From Hirundichthys speculiger (taxonomy: Eukaryota; Chordata; Actinopteri; Beloniformes; Exocoetidae): a stretch of 64,000 bases of DNA. Position 1 is the stretch's first letter. Every line of letters begins with the position of its first letter. Shown here piece after piece: positions 1-35,880 of the stretch. The DNA is taken from contig JAGFBZ010001529.1 of assembly GCA_018398805.1 (NCBI GenBank), positions 16,906 to 80,905 of the forward strand, read 5' to 3'. The notes under the pieces are model-generated. The model was not told the DNA's origin. It saw only the letters and a program-made list of their open reading frames with translations, and ran no database searches. A program made the position numbers and the translations under genes.

Positions 1-774
1 GCTGTTACTGGACCAGGACCAGTAGACTGGTTCTGCTCCAGCTGTTACTGGACCAGGACCAGGGAACTGGTTCTGCTCCAGCTGTTACTGGACCAGGACG
101 AGGAAACTGGTTCTGCTCCAGCTGTTACTGGACCAGGACCAGGGAACTGGTTCTGCTCCAGCTGTTACTGGTCCAGGACCAGTAGACTGCTTCTGCTCCA
201 GCTGTTACTGGACCAGGACCAGTAGACTGGTTCTGCTCCAGCTGTTACTGGACCAGGACCAGGGAACTGGTTCTGCTCCAGCTGTTACTGGACAAGGACC
301 AGTAGACTGGTTCTGCTACAGCTGTTACTGGACCAGGACCAGGGAACCTGTTCTGCTCCATCTGTTACTGGTCCAGGACCAGTAGACTGCTTCTGCTCCA
401 GCTGTTACTGGTCCAGGACCAGGGAACTGGTTCTGCTACAACTGTTACTGGTCCAGGACCAGTAGACTGGTTCTGCTCCAGCTGTTACTGGACCAGGACC
501 AGGGAACTGGTTCTGCTCAAGCTGTTACTGGACCAGGACCAGTAGACTGCTTCTGCTCCAGCTGTTACTGGACCAGGACCAGGGAACTGGTTCTGCTCCA
601 GCTGTTACTGGACCGGGACCAGGGAACTGGTTCTGCTCCAGCTGTTACTGGTCCAGGACCAGTAGACTGGTTCTGCTCCAGCTGTTACTGGACCAGGACC
701 AGGGAACTGGTTCTGCTCCAGCTTTTACTGGACCAGGACTTGACTGGTTCTGCTCCAGCTGTTACTGGTCCCAG
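1..774. repeat. 40-bp minisatellite in an hdac6 intron
   Basis: About 19 head-to-tail copies of a 40-bp unit that begins gctgttactggaccagga and ends ggttctgctcca. Copies differ by a few substitutions, mainly agtagactgg versus agggaactgg. The array runs off the left edge, so its true length is unknown. It ends about 35 bp before the first visible hdac6 exon and is therefore intronic. Confidence 0.93.
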
Positions 775-810
775 TCTGGACCTGGTATTTAACTGCTGTC
801 TGTCTCTCAG

Positions 811-26851
<26,041 letters not shown>

Positions 26852-27484
26852 GAGGTTGGACGTTTGGTGCATTGCCATGGATAACAGCAGGATCGGTGCT
26901 TCGTTGGACGTTGTAACGTCACACTTGTTCCAAAAAAAAAATTTGGTTTTATATTTTTAGCTGCAGATCATCAACACCTTCATCATCAGCAGGTCGTCGG
27001 GTCGATTCCCTGAAAATGTTACTCCTCTCCAGCAAACTGTGGACGCTTTTATTTTGAAAACCCTGCACAGAAAAAAACAGAAAGCAGCAGTTGGTCATGT
27101 TCCTTTAAGGAGCGCCTGTCACCTGTGATATCACCACTAAATCAATCACAGGTTCTGATCAATTGATCTATTTGTTTTATCGTTAAGTTAAAGAAGAAAA
27201 GCAGCTAATCAGTGGATCGTTTCAGTTTTGGGTTTCCTGCTGATCTTGATTGGTTCTGCAGTTATTCATCAACAGGTTTCAGTTTTATAAACCGTTCATT
27301 TGTATTGGTCTGCCTGTTTGTTTGTGATCAATAATCAATAACCTGGTTTTGATTCAACTGAAATAAAAACAATGAAATTGTTTGCTTGTTTCATTGATGA
27401 TGAATTAAAAAGTTTTAAAGAGTTTCAAGTTTCTTCAGTTCAACCAGAAAACGTCCCCGTTGGGCTGGTGACGACATCAGTGCG
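26852..27484 (+). other. hdac6 3' UTR and flank; poly(A) signal at 27362-27367
   Basis: AT-rich single-copy sequence follows the stop. The first canonical AATAAA is at 27362-27367, giving a plausible 3' UTR of about 520-540 nt. The signal is a sequence match only. Confidence 0.55.
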
Positions 27485-30400
27485 CCTCAGGACGGTGTCA
27501 TCATCGGTGTCATCATCGGTTACATCATCGGCGTCATCATCGGTGTCATCATCGGAGTCATCATCAGTGTCATCATCGGTGACATCATCGGTGTCATCGG
27601 AGTCGTCATCAGTGTCATCATCGGTGACATCATCGGAGTCATCATTAGTGTCGTCAGTGTCATCATTAGTTTCATCATTAGTATCATCAGTGTCTTCATT
27701 AGTGTCATCAGTGTCATCATCATTGTCATCATCTGTGTCATCATTATTGTCATCATCGGTGTCATCATCTCTGTCATCGGTGTCATGAGTGTCATCATTA
27801 GTATCATCGGTGTCATCATCAGTGTCATCATATGTGTCATCAGTGTCATCTCTGTCATCGGTGTAATGAGTGACATCATTAATATCATCAGTGTCATCAT
27901 TACTGTCATCGGTGTCATCATTAGTGTCATCATCGGTGTCATCAGTGTCATGAGTGTTATCAGTGTCATCACTAGTGTCATCATCAGTGTCATCATCGGT
28001 GTCATCTCTGTCATCGGTGTCATGAGTGTCATCATTAGTATCATCGGTGTCATCATCAGTGTCATCATCTCTGTCATCGGTGTAATGAGTGACATCATTA
28101 ATATCATCAGTGTCATCATCTGTGTCATCATTAGTGTCATCTGTGTCATCAGTGTCATGAGTGTTATCGGTGTCATCATCAGTGTCATTATTAGTGTCAT
28201 CATCTGGGTCATCCTCTGGGTCATCATCAGTGTCATCTTCAGTGTCATCATTAGTATCATCAGTGTCATCATCTGTATCATCAGTGTCATCATCTCTGTC
28301 ATAATCAGTGTCATCATCAGTGTCATCATTATTGTCATCATCGGTGTCATGAGTCATCATTAGTATCATCGGTGTCATCATCAGTGTCATCATATGTGTC
28401 ATCAGTGTCATCATCTCTGTCATCGGTGTAATGAGTGACATCATTAATATCATCAATGTCATCATCTGTGTCATCATCAGTATCATCGTTGTCATCATTA
28501 GTGTCATGAGTGTTATCGGTGTCATCACTAGTGTCATCATTGGTGTCATCATTAGTGTTTTCAGTGTCATTATTAGTGTCATCATCTGAGTTATCATCAG
28601 TGTCATCTTCAGTGTCATCATCAGTGTCATCATCAGTGTCTTCATCAGTGTCATCATTAGTGTCATCATTAGTGTCATCATTAGTGTCTTCATCAGTGTC
28701 ATCATCAGTGTCATCATTAGTGTCATCATCAGTGTCATCATCAGAGTCATCATCAGTGTCATCATCAGTATCTTCATCAGTGTCATCATCTCTGTCATCA
28801 TTAGTATCATCATCAGAGTCATCATCAGTGTCATCATCAGTGTCATCATTAGTGTCTTCATCAGTGTCATCATCAGTGTCTTCATCAGTGTCATCATTAG
28901 TGTCATCATAAGTGTCATCATCAGAGTCATCATCAGTGTCATCATGAGTGTCATCATCAGTGTCATCAGTCATCATCATTAGTGTCATCATCAGTGTCAT
29001 CATTAGTATCATCATCAGAGTCATCATCAGTGTCATCATCAGTGTCATCATCAGTGTCATCATCAGTGTCATCATCAGTGTCATCATCAGTGTCATCATC
29101 AGTGTCATCATCAGTGTCATCATCAGTGTCATCATAAGTGTCATCATCAGAGTCATCATCAGTGTCATCATTAGTGTCTTCATCAGTGTCTTCATCAGTG
29201 TCATCATCAGAGTCATCATCAGTGTCATCATTAGTGTCATCATCGGTATCATCATTAGTGTCATCATCGGTGTCTTCTTCAGTGTCATCATCGGTGCCAT
29301 CATCAGTGTCATCATCAGTGTCATCATCAGCGTCATCATCAGTGTCATCATTAGTATCATCAGTGTCATCAGCGTTGTCATCATTAGTGTCATCTGTGTC
29401 ATCAGTGTCATGAGTGTTATCGGTGTCATCATTAGTGTCATCAGTGTCATTATTAGTGTCATCATCTGGGTCATCATCAGTGTCATCTTCAGTGTCATCA
29501 TTAGTATCATCAGTGTCATCTGTATCATCATCAGTGTCATCATCTCTGTCATCATTAGTGTCATCATCAGAGTCATCATCAGTGTCATCATTAGTGTCAT
29601 CATCAGTGTCATCATCAGAGTCATCATCAGTGTCTTCATCAGTGTCATCATCAGTGTCATCATCTCTGTCATCATTAGTGTCATCATCAGAGTCATCATC
29701 AGTGTCATCATCAGTGTCATCATTAGTATCATCAGTGTCATCATCAGTGTCTTCATCAGTGTCTTCATCAGTGTCATCATCTGTATCATCATCAGTGTCA
29801 TCATCTCTGTCATCATTAGTGTCATCATCAGAGTCATCATCTCTGTCATCATTAGTGTCATCATCAGAGGCATCATCAGTGTCATCATTAGTGTCATCAT
29901 CAGAGTCATCATCAGTGTCATCATTAGTGTCATCATCAGAGTCATCATCAGTGTCATCATTAGTGTCATCATCAATGTCATCATCAGTGTCATCATTGGT
30001 GTCATCATCAGTGTCATCACTAGTGTCATCATTAGTGTCATCAGTGTCATCATTAGTGTCATCATCAGTGTCATCATCGGTGTCATATTCTGTGTCATTA
30101 TTAGTGTCATCATTAGTGTCATCATCAGTGTCATCATTGGTGTCATCATCAGTGTCATCATTAGTGTCATCATCAGAGTCATCATCAGTGTCATCATTAG
30201 TGTCATCATCAGAGTCATCATCAGTGTCATCATTAGTGTCATCATCAATGTCATCATCAGTGTCATCATAAGTGTCATCATCGGTGTCATCATTGGTGTC
30301 ATCATTAGTGTCATCATCACTTTCATCATCAGTGTCATCATCAGTGTCATCATTAGTGTCATCAGTGTCATCCTCTCGGTCATCATCAGTGTCATCATCA

Positions 30401-31302
30401 GTGTCATCATATGGGTCATCCTCTCGGTCATCATCAGTGTCATCATTATTGTCATCATTGTCATAATTGGTGTCATCATCAGTGTAATCATTGGTGTCAT
30501 CATTAGTGTCATCATTAGTGTCATCAGTGTCATCATTAGTGTCATCATCAGTGTCATCATCGGTGTCATCATTAGTGTCATCATCAGAGTCATCATCAGT
30601 GTCATCATTAGTGTCATCATCAGTGTCATCATCGGTGTCATCATCTGAGTCATCATCAGTGTCATCATTAGTGTCATCATCAGTGTCATCCTAAGTGTCA
30701 TCATTAGTGTCATCATCAGAGTCATCATCAGTGTCATCATCGGTGTCATCATCTTAGTCATCATAGGTGTCATCATTAGTGTCATCATTAGTGTCATCAT
30801 CAGTGTCTTCATCAGTGTCATCATCAGAGTCATCATCAGTGTCATCATCGGTGTCATCATCTTAGTCATCATAGGTGTCATCATTAGTGTCATCATTAGT
30901 GTCATCAGAGTCATCATTAGTGTCATCATCGGTGTCATCATCAGTGTCATCATAAGTGTCATCATCGGTGTCATCATAGGTGTCATCATCAGAGTCATCA
31001 TTAGTGTCATCATCGGTGTCATCATCAGTGTCATCATAAGTGTCATCATCGGTGTCATCATAGGTGTCATCATTAGTGTCATCATTAGTGTCATCCTAAG
31101 TGTCATCATTAGTGTCATCATAAGTGTCATCATTAGTGTCATCATCAGAGTCATCATCAGTGTCATCATCAGAGTCATCATCAGTCTCATTATCGGTGTC
31201 ATCATCTTAGTCATCATAGGTGTCATCATTAGTGTCATCATTATTGTCATCATCAGTGTCTTCATCAGTGTCATCATCAGTGTCATCATCAGAGTCATCA
31301 TC
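27485..31302. repeat. 3.8-kb 12-bp array (gtgtcatcatca)
   Basis: About 318 copies of the dodecamer gtgtcatcatca with variants (gtgtcatcatta, gagtcatcatca, gtgtcatcatcg, gtcttcatca). The plus strand reads as Ser/Val or Ile/Val runs and the minus strand as Met-Met-Thr-Leu or Asp/Thr runs, so long open frames (up to 986 codons on minus) exist. It lies between hdac6 and a Penelope-like element. Confidence 0.95.
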
Positions 31303-31331
31303 GGCATGTAGCTAACATTTTAGCTCCTCTG

Positions 31332-32735
31332 GTGGGTAACACACCACACCACATACACAACTCGCATGAATTTGCAGACAAAATCCAGGGTGTAAGGCTG
31401 GAACTGGATGAAACCATGGTATCATATGATGTAACATCCTTATTCACTTGCATCCCAATCAAGGAAGCAGTGGAAACAGTGAGGCATCATCTCTCACAAG
31501 ACAGTACATTACCGGACAGAACCAATCTCAATACAGAACAGATTTGCCAGTTACTGGAGTTGTGCCTTAACACCATATACTTCCAGTTTAACGGCAATTT
31601 TTACAGACAGAAACACGGCTGTGCTATGGGGTCACCAGTATCCCCCATTGTGGCAAACCTATATATGGAAAGAGTAGAACAAAAGGCACTGAGCTCGTAC
31701 AAGGGTACATCGCCAAGCCACTGGTTCAGATATGTGGATGACACATGGGTGAAAATCAAATCCCAGGAACTAGAGGCTTTTACTGAGCACATCAACTCAG
31801 TGGACAAGAACATCAAGTTCACTAGAGAAGATGTTAATGACAACCACCTTCCTTTCTTAGACTGTGATGTACACTTGGATGAAAACAGGAGCCTCCACAT
31901 TGGGGTTTACAGAAAACCCCCCCACACAGACCAATATCTTCTGTTCGACTCACATCACCCTCTGGAGCACAAACTGGGAGTTATCAGAACCCTACAGCAC
32001 AGGGCTGATAAGGTTCCTACCACTACACAGGCAAAGGAACAGGAACACAAACATGTGAGGAGGGCGTTGGAAACTTGCGGCTATCCTAGCTGGACGTTCA
32101 ACAGAACAAAACGATCCAACATGAACAATATCTCAGAGAGGGCTGAGGAAGGTAACAAGCGCAGGAACATTGTCATACCCTACGTGTCCGGGGTGTCGGA
32201 AAAACTCAGGAGAATTTTCAATCAACACCAAATTCCTGTGTGTTTCAAACCAGGTAACACACTCAGACAAAAACTAGTACACCCCAAAGACAGGGTACCC
32301 CACACGCAAAAAAGTAATTTGGTATATGCTGTCCAATGCAGTGAGGAATGCAAAGACTCATACGTTGGGGAAACCAAACAACCACTGAACAAACGCATGG
32401 CTCAACACAGAAGGGCTAACTCCTCAGGTCCAGTTTCTGCTGTTTATGTTCATATGAAGGAGAAGGATCACTCTTTTGAGGACAAAAACGTGAAAATCTT
32501 GGACAGAGAGGACAGATGGTTTGAGAGAGGAGTAAAAGAATCCATCTACGTTAAATTAGAAAAGCCGTCTCTAAACAGGGGAGGTGGCTTAAGATTTCAT
32601 CTTTCTCCCATTTACAATGCAGCCCTCGCTACTGTTCCTAAGAGACTGAATAACAAGGACTGCCAGGAACTAAAGTCAAGTTGCTCAAAGAAGCATAACG
32701 ACAGTCGTTCACTGGTAACCACACCTCATGCCTAA
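31332..32735 (+). CDS. Penelope-like polyprotein: reverse transcriptase plus GIY-YIG endonuclease (N-terminally truncated)
   Basis: About 467 uninterrupted codons from a GTG; the frame is open to about 31302, so there is no real start. RT motifs in order: YDVTSLFTCIPI (residues 32-43), GCAMGSPVSPIVANLYME (96-113), and the catalytic RYVDDTW (133-139), then FLDCDV. The C-terminal endonuclease has VYAVQC (331-336), the GIY equivalent, YVGET (344-348), the YIG equivalent, and the basic LNKRMAQHRR. This domain order is diagnostic of Penelope-like elements, which prime reverse transcription at endonuclease-cut DNA ends. The missing N-terminus makes the copy unlikely to be active. Absence of stops suggests a young insertion. 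Confidence 0.92.
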   Translation: MGNTPHHIHNSHEFADKIQGVRLELDETMVSYDVTSLFTCIPIKEAVETVRHHLSQDSTLPDRTNLNTEQICQLLELCLNTIYFQFNGNFYRQKHGCAMGSPVSPIVANLYMERVEQKALSSYKGTSPSHWFRYVDDTWVKIKSQELEAFTEHINSVDKNIKFTREDVNDNHLPFLDCDVHLDENRSLHIGVYRKPPHTDQYLLFDSHHPLEHKLGVIRTLQHRADKVPTTTQAKEQEHKHVRRALETCGYPSWTFNRTKRSNMNNISERAEEGNKRRNIVIPYVSGVSEKLRRIFNQHQIPVCFKPGNTLRQKLVHPKDRVPHTQKSNLVYAVQCSEECKDSYVGETKQPLNKRMAQHRRANSSGPVSAVYVHMKEKDHSFEDKNVKILDREDRWFERGVKESIYVKLEKPSLNRGGGLRFHLSPIYNAALATVPKRLNNKDCQELKSSCSKKHNDSRSLVTTPHA

Positions 32736-32906
32736 CGACTGTTGTCCACCAGTGGCCCCACTCACCCCTAACGACTGTCCTTTCACTGGTGTGGCTCTCC
32801 TGACCCAAACAAAGGGTCCAAACTCCACTAACGAAGTATTGTCTTTAGAAAGTGGTGGGTGCACACCTCCACAGAGGTTAAAAACCAGAGTCATACTCCA
32901 CTGTTT

Positions 32907-32932
32907 GTCTGACTAGTGCGGACTAGTCAGAC
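32907..32932 (+). other. Perfect 11-bp stem, 4-nt loop hairpin in the Penelope 3' region
   Basis: Arms gtctgactagt (32907-32917) and actagtcagac (32922-32932) are exact reverse complements around gcgg. It sits 14 bp before the ctgatga motif. Confidence 0.85.
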
Positions 32933-32946
32933 TGATGCGTTGAGAA

Positions 32947-32989
32947 CTGATGAAGCCGCTTGGATAAGAGGCGAAACGTCTTCTAGACG
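32947..32989 (+). ncRNA. Hammerhead-ribozyme-like core, probably degenerate
   Basis: ctgatga at 32947-32953 is followed by a possible stem II (agccgctt paired with aagaggc around ggat, with one G-A mismatch) and gaaac at 32973-32977, then cgtc/gacg as a possible stem III. This is the order of the hammerhead core, and hammerhead ribozymes are known from Penelope-like elements. The expected U-H cleavage site after stem III and a matching stem I are not evident, so I regard it as a relic or resemblance. Confidence 0.35.
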
Positions 32990-33084
32990 AATCTAAGTCC
33001 AGTTGTCTATGATTCAATTGTTGCGAGAATGGAATTTACCTGGATAAATGAGAATATCCACAGAATATGTAAAATATTTTTTCT

Positions 33085-33222
33085 TATTATTATTATTTGA
33101 GTGCTTCAACCGCAACCCGCCCGAATTTAATAAAAGTATTATTTTTTGACGAGTCTTCCGCCCGATATGAGGATTATCCGCTCCGCCCGCGGGTGCGCGG
33201 TTCATCCGCGCATCTCTACTCT
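33085..33222. mobile_element. GC-rich DNA-transposon terminus (hAT-like fragment)
   Basis: The stretch ending gcgggtgcgcggttcatccg then cgcatctcta resembles the terminus of short fish hAT-type elements, whose ends read tagagatgcgcgg in reverse. Only one end is seen, so the element is partial. Confidence 0.4.
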
Positions 33223-33535
33223 GCAGGTCTCTGCAGGTCTCTGGAGGCTTCGTGCATCTGGGTTCGGGGCTGAAGGAGTTAAAGCTGCAGTTCCTCCGTC
33301 CTCCAGCAGGAGGAGCAGCTGCTGGTGTACTCCTGCGGTCGCACCTCCGTCCTCTCCCTCAGTCTGGTCTCCACATCCGGGAGCTGGAGACCTCGCAGCA
33401 GCTCCTCCTCCTCCTCATCTTCATCCTTGTCTTCCTGCAGACGGACAGGTGACAGCTGCAGCTCCTCGTGCGGCTGTAGGTGAGTTTTCCTTGTTCTCTC
33501 GCGCTCGTGCATGTCGCTGCATCAAGGAGCTGATG
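33223..33535 (+). other. GC-rich stretch, possible noncoding 5' exon of the LHFPL gene
   Basis: The first coding LHFPL exon is preceded by a splice acceptor at 35640, so at least one upstream exon is needed. This GC-rich segment ends in a strong donor (gtgagttttcc at 33480) and is followed by a full CRE. The short open frames on both strands show no recognised family. This is inference only. Confidence 0.3.
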
Positions 33536-33538
33536 TTG

Positions 33539-33546
33539 TGACGTCA
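33539..33546. promoter_or_regulatory. Consensus CRE palindrome TGACGTCA
   Basis: An exact 8-bp CREB/ATF site about 60 bp downstream of the possible 5' exon. A site of this length can occur by chance. Confidence 0.3.
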
Positions 33547-34325
33547 GTCTGTCGGTGCCGTGATTCTTGTCTGCCGCTGATTGACAGTTCTGAAGCTGCC
33601 GATGACAGCCGTTTCGGCTATGGTTCTGGTCGTTGGTGGGTCTTCAGCTCCGGTTCTGGTTGTCAGATGAAGCAGCAGAGGTTTGTTGGGACTGAAGGTG
33701 TTTCAGAACCGGTCCTCTTCTCCTATTGGCTGATTCTGACCTTATTGTGCTCAGCTGGGTCCAGGTGTCAGCAGCCAATCAGAGAGCAGCTTTGTATTTT
33801 TTTTCTAAATATTTTTAACACTGTTCGAGGCTCTTTGATCCAGATGCACCTGGACTGGATCTAAAATCCAACAGTCTCCACCTGGATGGAAGTCAACGAC
33901 CAGGTCAGAACCTCCAGTGGATTGTTACTGGTTCACCTCCAACTACTTATTCAGCTCTGATGACTTCAGCAGCTTCTCACTCGTCCTGAGGTCCTGAGGA
34001 GACCGAAGCAACTGGGTCCAGAACTGTTCAGGTGATTCCATCCATGGATTTGTTCTTCCTGATGCCACGCTGGATGAGCGTCGTAATCAAAGAGAAAGGA
34101 ATGAAACAGGGAGTCTAACGATTCTGCTTTGGGCCACTATTTAGTAAAAGAGCTGTGTATTAGAAGAAATAAAAGATGATCTGTGGTGATCACACACTGC
34201 AGAAGAAAAACTGGATACATCTCCTGCGATGTCATCAAACTTTCTGAACACTGATTTTGAACTGTGTTTTTCTTCATACTGGACGGTTCCAAGTTGTAGA
34301 TGTTCAGAGTGACTAGAACCGTAAC
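33547..34325. other. Probable LHFPL 5' intron, no recognised element
   Basis: Single-copy-looking sequence without arrays, transposon or convincing coding potential. Confidence 0.5.
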
Positions 34326-34420
34326 CAGATTCAATTCAATTCAATTTTATTTGTTTAGCGTCTGTTACAATGACAGTCGTCTCTAGGTGCTTTACAGAGA
34401 CCCAGATCATGAACCCTGAG
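34326..34420 (-). mobile_element. Short interspersed element 3' end, minus orientation
   Basis: The sequence caattcaattttatttgttt, then agcgtctgttacaatgacag, is the reverse complement of the tails at 40036-40098 and 41442-41504 (which contain agcgcctagagacaattgtc and acagacgctatataaataaa). It is a widespread fish repeat tail. The left limit of homology is unclear. Confidence 0.65.
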
Positions 34421-34534
34421 CAAAGATTAAAGCTAATGGTAATTTATTTATTTTCCCTGATGCAGTAGATGTGAAATCTATCTGTGTAGACCAGAGACCA
34501 GTCAATGGAGACTGACTCACTGCTGGAGCCAGAC

Positions 34535-35240
34535 CCTAGTGGTCTTTAGAGGAACTGCAGCCTCTAGCGGTCGTTAGAGGAACTGCAGCCTCTAGCGGTC
34601 GGTAGAGGAACTGCAGCCTCTAGCGGTCGGTAGAGGAACTGCAGCCTCTAGCGGTCGTTAGAGGAACTGCAGCCTCTACCGGTCGGTAGAGGAACTGCAG
34701 CCTCTAGCGGTCGGTAGAGAAACTGCAGCCTCTAGCGGTCGTTAGAGGAAGTGCAGCCTCTAGCGGTCGTTAGAGGAAGTGCAGCCTCTAGCGGTCGGTA
34801 GAGGAAGTGCAGCCTCTAGCGGTCGTTAGAGGAAGTGCAGCCTCTAGCGGTCGTTAGAGGAAGTGCAGCCTCTAGCGGTCGTTAGAGGAACTGCAGCCTC
34901 TAGCGGTCGTTAGAGGAAGTACAGCCTCTAGCGGTCGTTAGAGGAAGTGCAGCCTCTAGCGGTCGGTAGAGGAAGTGCAGCCTCTAGCGGTCGGTAGAGA
35001 AACTGCAGCCTCTGGCGGTCGGTAGAGGAAGTGCAGCCTCTAGTGGTCGGTAGAGAAACTGCAGCCTCTAGTGGTCGGTAGAGGAACTGCAGCCTCTAGT
35101 GGTCGGTAGAGGAACTGGACCCTCTAGTGGTCGGTAGAGGAACTGCAGCCTCTAGTGGTCGGTAGAGGAACTGCAGCGTCTAGTGGTCGGTAGAGGAACC
35201 GCAGCCTCTTGTGGTCGGTAGAGGAACTGCAGCTTCTCGT
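34535..35240. repeat. 28-bp minisatellite with an inverted repeat in each unit
   Basis: About 25 copies of cggtcgttagaggaactgca followed by gcctctag. Each unit holds cctcta and tagagg separated by 8 nt, a possible hairpin. The later copies are slightly more diverged (agtggtcgg). Confidence 0.93.
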
Positions 35241-35421
35241 CGTCACCTTTACTTTTTCTGATCAAACTATTTTTTATCTATCTTTTCTCCACCTCCTCCA
35301 ACACTCTTCTTCACCTCTGTTCTTCCTCTCTGTTGCTCTGAACTGTTGACAGCTGCAGATCAGTGTCATCTACAAACATCATGTCCATGAAGATTCCTGT
35401 CTGACCTCATCAGTCTGTCCA
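35241..35421. other. Probable LHFPL 5' intron spacer
   Basis: No array or gene recognised between the 28-bp array and the X-box palindrome. Confidence 0.5.
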
Positions 35422-35450
35422 TCACCATAGCAACAGGGTTGCTATGGTGA
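35422..35450. promoter_or_regulatory. 13-bp-arm palindrome resembling a double RFX X-box
   Basis: tcaccatagcaac and gttgctatggtga are exact reverse complements around agg. The right arm plus one base reads GTTGCT-AT-GGTGAC, fitting the X-box consensus RYYNYY-N(1-3)-RRNRAC. It lies about 210 bp upstream of the first coding LHFPL exon, probably in a 5' intron. Function is unproven. Confidence 0.4.
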
Positions 35451-35661
35451 CATTATCTATTGTATTGTATAAATCTATTAAGAAATGTATAAAAACAGAT
35501 CTAAATTTAATAAAAATAATGAAATATTTCTTAAATAAATTTGTAATACGATATAAACCCCTAACCCTAGATAAAAAGAAGTAAACAAACATTTCTGGAT
35601 TCATTGTTTTAATAGTTTCTAAATGTTTTTTAACATCCAGGTAAAGTCGCCGTCTCCCGTC

Positions 35662-35880
35662 ATGTCGGCGTCGCCCGGCCTCGCCGACCTCTCCCGCCTC
35701 TACCAGACTGAGTTTGTGCGAAGCGCCCGAGCGGTCGGCGTCCTCTGGGCCGTCTGCACGCTCTGCTTCGCCATCATCCAGGTGGTCATCCTGGTCCAGC
35801 CGTCCTGGATCGGAACCACCTACACCAGGACGCAGCAGGTGGGGCCGTCGCTGCCCAGCGGCACCATGGGACTGTTTGAG
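35662..35880 (+). CDS. LHFPL-like exon 1 (start codon, TM1)
   Basis: ATG at 35662, 73 codons, donor gtgagc. It encodes the N-terminus MSASPGLADLSRLYQTEF, the first membrane segment, and the extracellular QPSWIG motif, ending TMGLFE where family members read GYFGLF. Confidence 0.93.

Larger units (their letters stand above)
31303..33010 (+). mobile_element. 5'-truncated Penelope-like retroelement
   Basis: The array stops abruptly where Penelope-type coding sequence begins (AxILAPLVGNTPHH in frame). Reverse transcriptase and GIY-YIG endonuclease regions follow, then about 275 bp of 3' sequence with an 11-bp hairpin and a ctgatga...gaaac motif known from Penelope-like termini. The N-terminal RT part is missing, so the copy is truncated. 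The exact 3' boundary is uncertain. Confidence 0.88.

Noticed and set aside
28347..31307. 986-codon minus-strand frame of Met-Met-Thr-Leu repeats, with companion frames
   Set aside because: A 12-bp repeat without stops; composition changes from Met/Thr to Asp/Thr only because of a phase shift. No domain or start context.
33146..33541. Plus-strand 131-codon and minus-strand 77-codon frames
   Set aside because: GC-rich region with no recognised domain; the plus frame begins in a transposon end. Kept only as a possible noncoding exon.
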